Assembly: GCA_002077045.2 (NCBI GenBank)
Contig: KZ111144.1
Span: 871,976 to 924,205 of the forward strand
Length of the DNA: 52,230 nt
From: Rachicladosporium sp. CCFEE 5018
Taxonomy: Eukaryota; Ascomycota; Dothideomycetes; Cladosporiales; Cladosporiaceae
Direction: 5' to 3'
Position 1 is the first letter of the stretch, and each line of letters opens with the position of its first letter. The position numbers and the translations under genes were made by a program. Of this stretch, positions 49,502-52,230 are shown piece by piece. The notes under the pieces are model-generated. The model made no database searches. It worked only from the letters and a program-made list of their open reading frames with translations, and was not told where the DNA came from.

Positions 49502-52230
49502 ATGGACAAGCTAAAGAAGATACTGTGAGTACATGCCTCCTCGAGCTACATGACATGCCAGTGGACTAATATGACATCCCTAGCTCGCCCGGTTCCAAGC
49601 ACGACGATGATGTGCTGTATAAGGACGGCGCCAACGTTGCTCCAGGTACTGTCGGTGAGGAGCACGCCGAGGCTGGACTATCAGGTGGAGCTCCATCTAC
49701 ACTCCAGACCAAGTCAGGCACCGAAGAGCAGGACGGTGGAATCCTGCGACAGATCGCCAATCCAGAAGGAGCAAAGCACGACGACCTCGCCTATGGCAGC
49801 ACCGCTACCGTACAGTCTGGATCGAGCACAGGAGCAAGTGGCATCCCGAGCTCGACTGCGGGCACACTAGGCACGGGCGATAACGCCGAGTACCTGCAGA
49901 CTAAGCCGGAGGCCGAGAAGAAGGATCACGGGATTCTGAGACAGATCATGAACCCGAGTGGTAACAAGTATGACGATGTGGCCCACGGCCAGACCGCTAC
50001 CGTCGGCGGTGCCTCGTCGGAGCTTCCCACACGCTCAGCTGGAACCTCGGCGCTGCCCTCCAGCAGTACGACTACAGGTACGCCGATCGGTCAACCTCTT
50101 CGCCCACAACTTTCGGCAGAGAATGCGAGCACTGCTAGCATCAAGTCAGGAGTTCGTGGGCCATATGCCGATGATCAAGCTGACACGACGTCTGCTACAG
50201 GAGCCACCAACGACTCACACCTCGGACGTGATGCCGCACTTGGTGGTGCTGGCGCAGCTGGCGTTGCATCTGCAGTCATGGGTGCTGAGAAGCATCACTC
50301 CAACACTGGAATCGAGAATGTAGCTCCTTCATCGACTGGAGAGCGCGCCTTCCCGCTTAGTGGCGGTGCTACGACTGGCTCGACCACACAGTCGTCTTCC
50401 AACCCGCTGACTTCGGGGACTTCAAGCAGTGGGCTTGGACATGGCTCCTCCCTCACACACCCATCGTCCACCTCCACCACTACCGCTCCTGGCGGTGATT
50501 CCATCCCCGCAATTGCTGGCTGGGCAGGGCACGACCACGAACACCAACCTCACGGCTTCGCAGGCGACCCATGCGGTCCAGGCGAAGAGTCTCCAGTGCC
50601 AGGCTACGTCCACCATGCCAAGGGCCCGCACTCGACCGACATCGCCAACAGACTCGACCCTCATGTGCCTGGTGAATTCCCCAGTGAGAGCGGTCTTGAC
50701 AGGCACGCACCAGGCGGTGCGGCCAGCGCTCTTGCTCCCGGCAGCACAGCTGGGAGCGGCATCTTGGGCGGTGGACTCGGCTCCTCATCCAACAAGTTCG
50801 ACGATACGGTGCCGAGCAACGCGCCTGTCAGCAGTGCTCTGAGCACGGCGCCTATTCGCTCGAGCGAGCCTGAGGCTGCGGGAATCAGTGGATCTCACCA
50901 TGGCCGGGACGCTGCGCTCGCCGGTGGTGCAGGAGCTGCTGGACTCGGAGCTTACGAGGCGACAAAGCATCACGGTGAGCCTTCGTCCAGTGGTCTGACT
51001 GGAGGTCAGACTGCCCCGTCGAGCAGTCTTGGCGGGCAGAGTGCATTCCCGAGTTCGTCTCAGCCGCTAGCGAGCTCTGGTCTGAGTGGTACCTCATCTG
51101 GACCCCTCAGTGGTTCGAGCACCACGCAGCCGCAGTCCTCTGGTCTCGGCTCTTCGTCTAGCCCACTTGGTAGCTCCAGCACCACACAGCCGCAGTCTTC
51201 CGACCATCACTACGGTCGCGACGCTGCACTCGCTGGTGGCGCAGGTGCCGTAGGTCTTGGAGCGTACGAGGCGACGAGGGATCACAACACGCCCTCGTCC
51301 ACCTCCACGGGCGGACCTCTGTCCAGCCATTCGCCTACCAGCGGAAGCGGTGTGCTGCCTACAGGCAGCTCAAGCCAGCGAACAAACATGGACAGCATCG
51401 CTGACGCACCTCTATCTGGCTCACAGCAAACACAGCCAGAGCACCACTACGGTCGTGACGCCGGTATTGCTGGCGGCGCTGGCGCCTTGGGTCTAGGCGC
51501 GTACGAGGCGACCAAGAATCGTGATGCGCCCACATCATCTTCGACCGGCGGTATATCGAGCCATGCTCCGACCACCCAAAGCTCAAACATTGGCGGCACT
51601 ACCTCCTCTGCACTACCGTCCAGCTCCACCCAGCAGCCCCAGCATCACTACGGCCGTGACGCTGGCCTAGCCGGTGGCGCCGGAGCAGCAGGCATTGGAG
51701 CCTATGAAGCCAACAAGCACCACGACTCCACCCATGCTCCAGTCGGCAGCACGCCACTGACCCAGGCCAGCCCAGCGACTCAAGCATCCGCCACTGGCCC
51801 CGCCTACGACAGCACACAGCCCAAGGAGCACCACTACGGCCGTGACGCCGCTGCCGTCGGAGGCGCAGGCGCAGCAGGCTACGCGGTCCACGAAGGCTTG
51901 GATGACAAGAAAGCTGAGAAGCTCGAAAAGAAGCACGAGAAGGAGATTGAGAAGGAGGAGAAGCATCACGCTAAAGACGAGAAGAAGCGCGAGAAGGAGG
52001 CCGAGAAGGAGGGCAAGAAGTACATGAAAGACTCTGAGCATGAGCATAACAAGTTGCATAAGGATGCGCCGGAGGAGAAGAAGCCGAGCTTGATTCATCG
52101 GATTCTGCATCCGGGGGAGAAGAAGCATGACGAGGCTGCTGTGGCTGGCGCTACTGGCGCAGGTGCTGCTGGTGCAACAGACGGCCGCCGCAGCACGTCC
52201 GATCGCCCCTACGGGCTCGAGCTCAAGGAG
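49502..52230 (+). CDS. Low-complexity glycine-zipper repeat protein (runs off window)
   Basis: The two exons are 49502-49524 and 49584 onward. The 59 bp intron has an ACTAAT branch site and joins MDKLKKIL to SPGSKHDDD. The frame stays open for 890 residues to the window edge, so the C-terminus is missing. The protein has no hydrophobic signal peptide. It consists of Ser/Thr/Gly-rich disordered sequence carrying six copies of a HHYGRDAALAGGAGAAGLGA-like unit and several I-L-x-P...KHDD modules. A Lys/Glu-rich segment, probably helical (residues about 780-850), follows before another module (HRILHPGEKKHDEA). The repeated G-x-x-x-G spacing is a glycine zipper, as found in membrane-associating or LEA-like stress proteins. 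The function is unknown. Confidence 0.8.
50215..51903 (+). repeat. Six glycine-zipper units inside the repeat protein
   Basis: Units start near 50215, 50896, 51205, 51442, 51643 and 51829. Copies two to five read H-H-(Y)-G-R-D-A followed by about ten Gly/Ala residues and then GAYEA. The first copy lacks GAYEA, and the last has AVHEG in its place. The spacing between starts falls from 681 through 309, 237 and 201 to 186 bp. Confidence 0.85.

Overview
The window looks like a piece of the nuclear genome of a filamentous ascomycete (Pezizomycotina). Its protein set points to Dothideomycetes, possibly a Mycosphaerella relative, but that placement is inference. The signs are short GT-AG introns (42-76 bp where placed, often with CTGAC or CTAAC-like branch sites), a SIT-type siderophore transporter, a KRE9/KNH1 cell-wall protein, a fungal hybrid histidine kinase, Mtw1, Drs1 and Lsm7 orthologues, and several fungal zinc-finger regulators. 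The genes are monocistronic, lie on both strands, and are separated by long gaps. There is no operon, CRISPR array, recognisable mobile element or convincing RNA gene.

Layout. 1-4.4 kb: no supported gene. 4.4-8.5 kb: RTR1 (-) and KRE9-like (+) share a 325 bp divergent promoter, followed by aminopeptidase P (+). 8.6-13.5 kb: a very large FOL1-type folate gene (-) with clear HPPK and DHPS domains and an unusually long, divergent N-terminal half. 14.3-18.2 kb: a four-helix membrane protein, nitronate monooxygenase (-), a 66-residue membrane protein and a hypothetical protein. 19.9-24.5 kb: two convergent C2H2 genes, one with a signal-peptide-like N-terminus. 26.6-28 kb: a histidine-kinase remnant with the ATPase and receiver domains but no phosphoacceptor box. 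28-30 kb: siderophore transporter (-) with two iron-GATA-type sites upstream. 31.3-33.5 kb: MTW1 (-) and a ZNF511-like gene (+), divergent. 34.5-35.5 kb: the 3' part of PSD1 (-) with an in-frame stop, then a 100-N assembly gap, then the 5' end of an RS/RD-rich protein gene (-). 36.2-37.8 kb: a C2H2 protein with two unusually wide fingers. 40.4-45.8 kb: a conserved fungal protein of unknown function, DRS1 and LSM7, all on the minus strand. 46.4-48.6 kb: a Zn2Cys6 protein. 49.5 kb to the window end: a low-complexity glycine-zipper repeat protein that runs off the edge without a stop.

The genes do not form one pathway. The region mixes housekeeping functions (folate, phosphatidylethanolamine, RNA processing, kinetochore, ribosome assembly) with five zinc-finger genes. 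The best leads are the expanded FOL1 N-terminus, the PSD1 stop codon beside the gap, the headless histidine kinase, the iron-GATA sites at the siderophore transporter, and the six-repeat glycine-zipper protein. I did not find a multi-gene system that I could call new.
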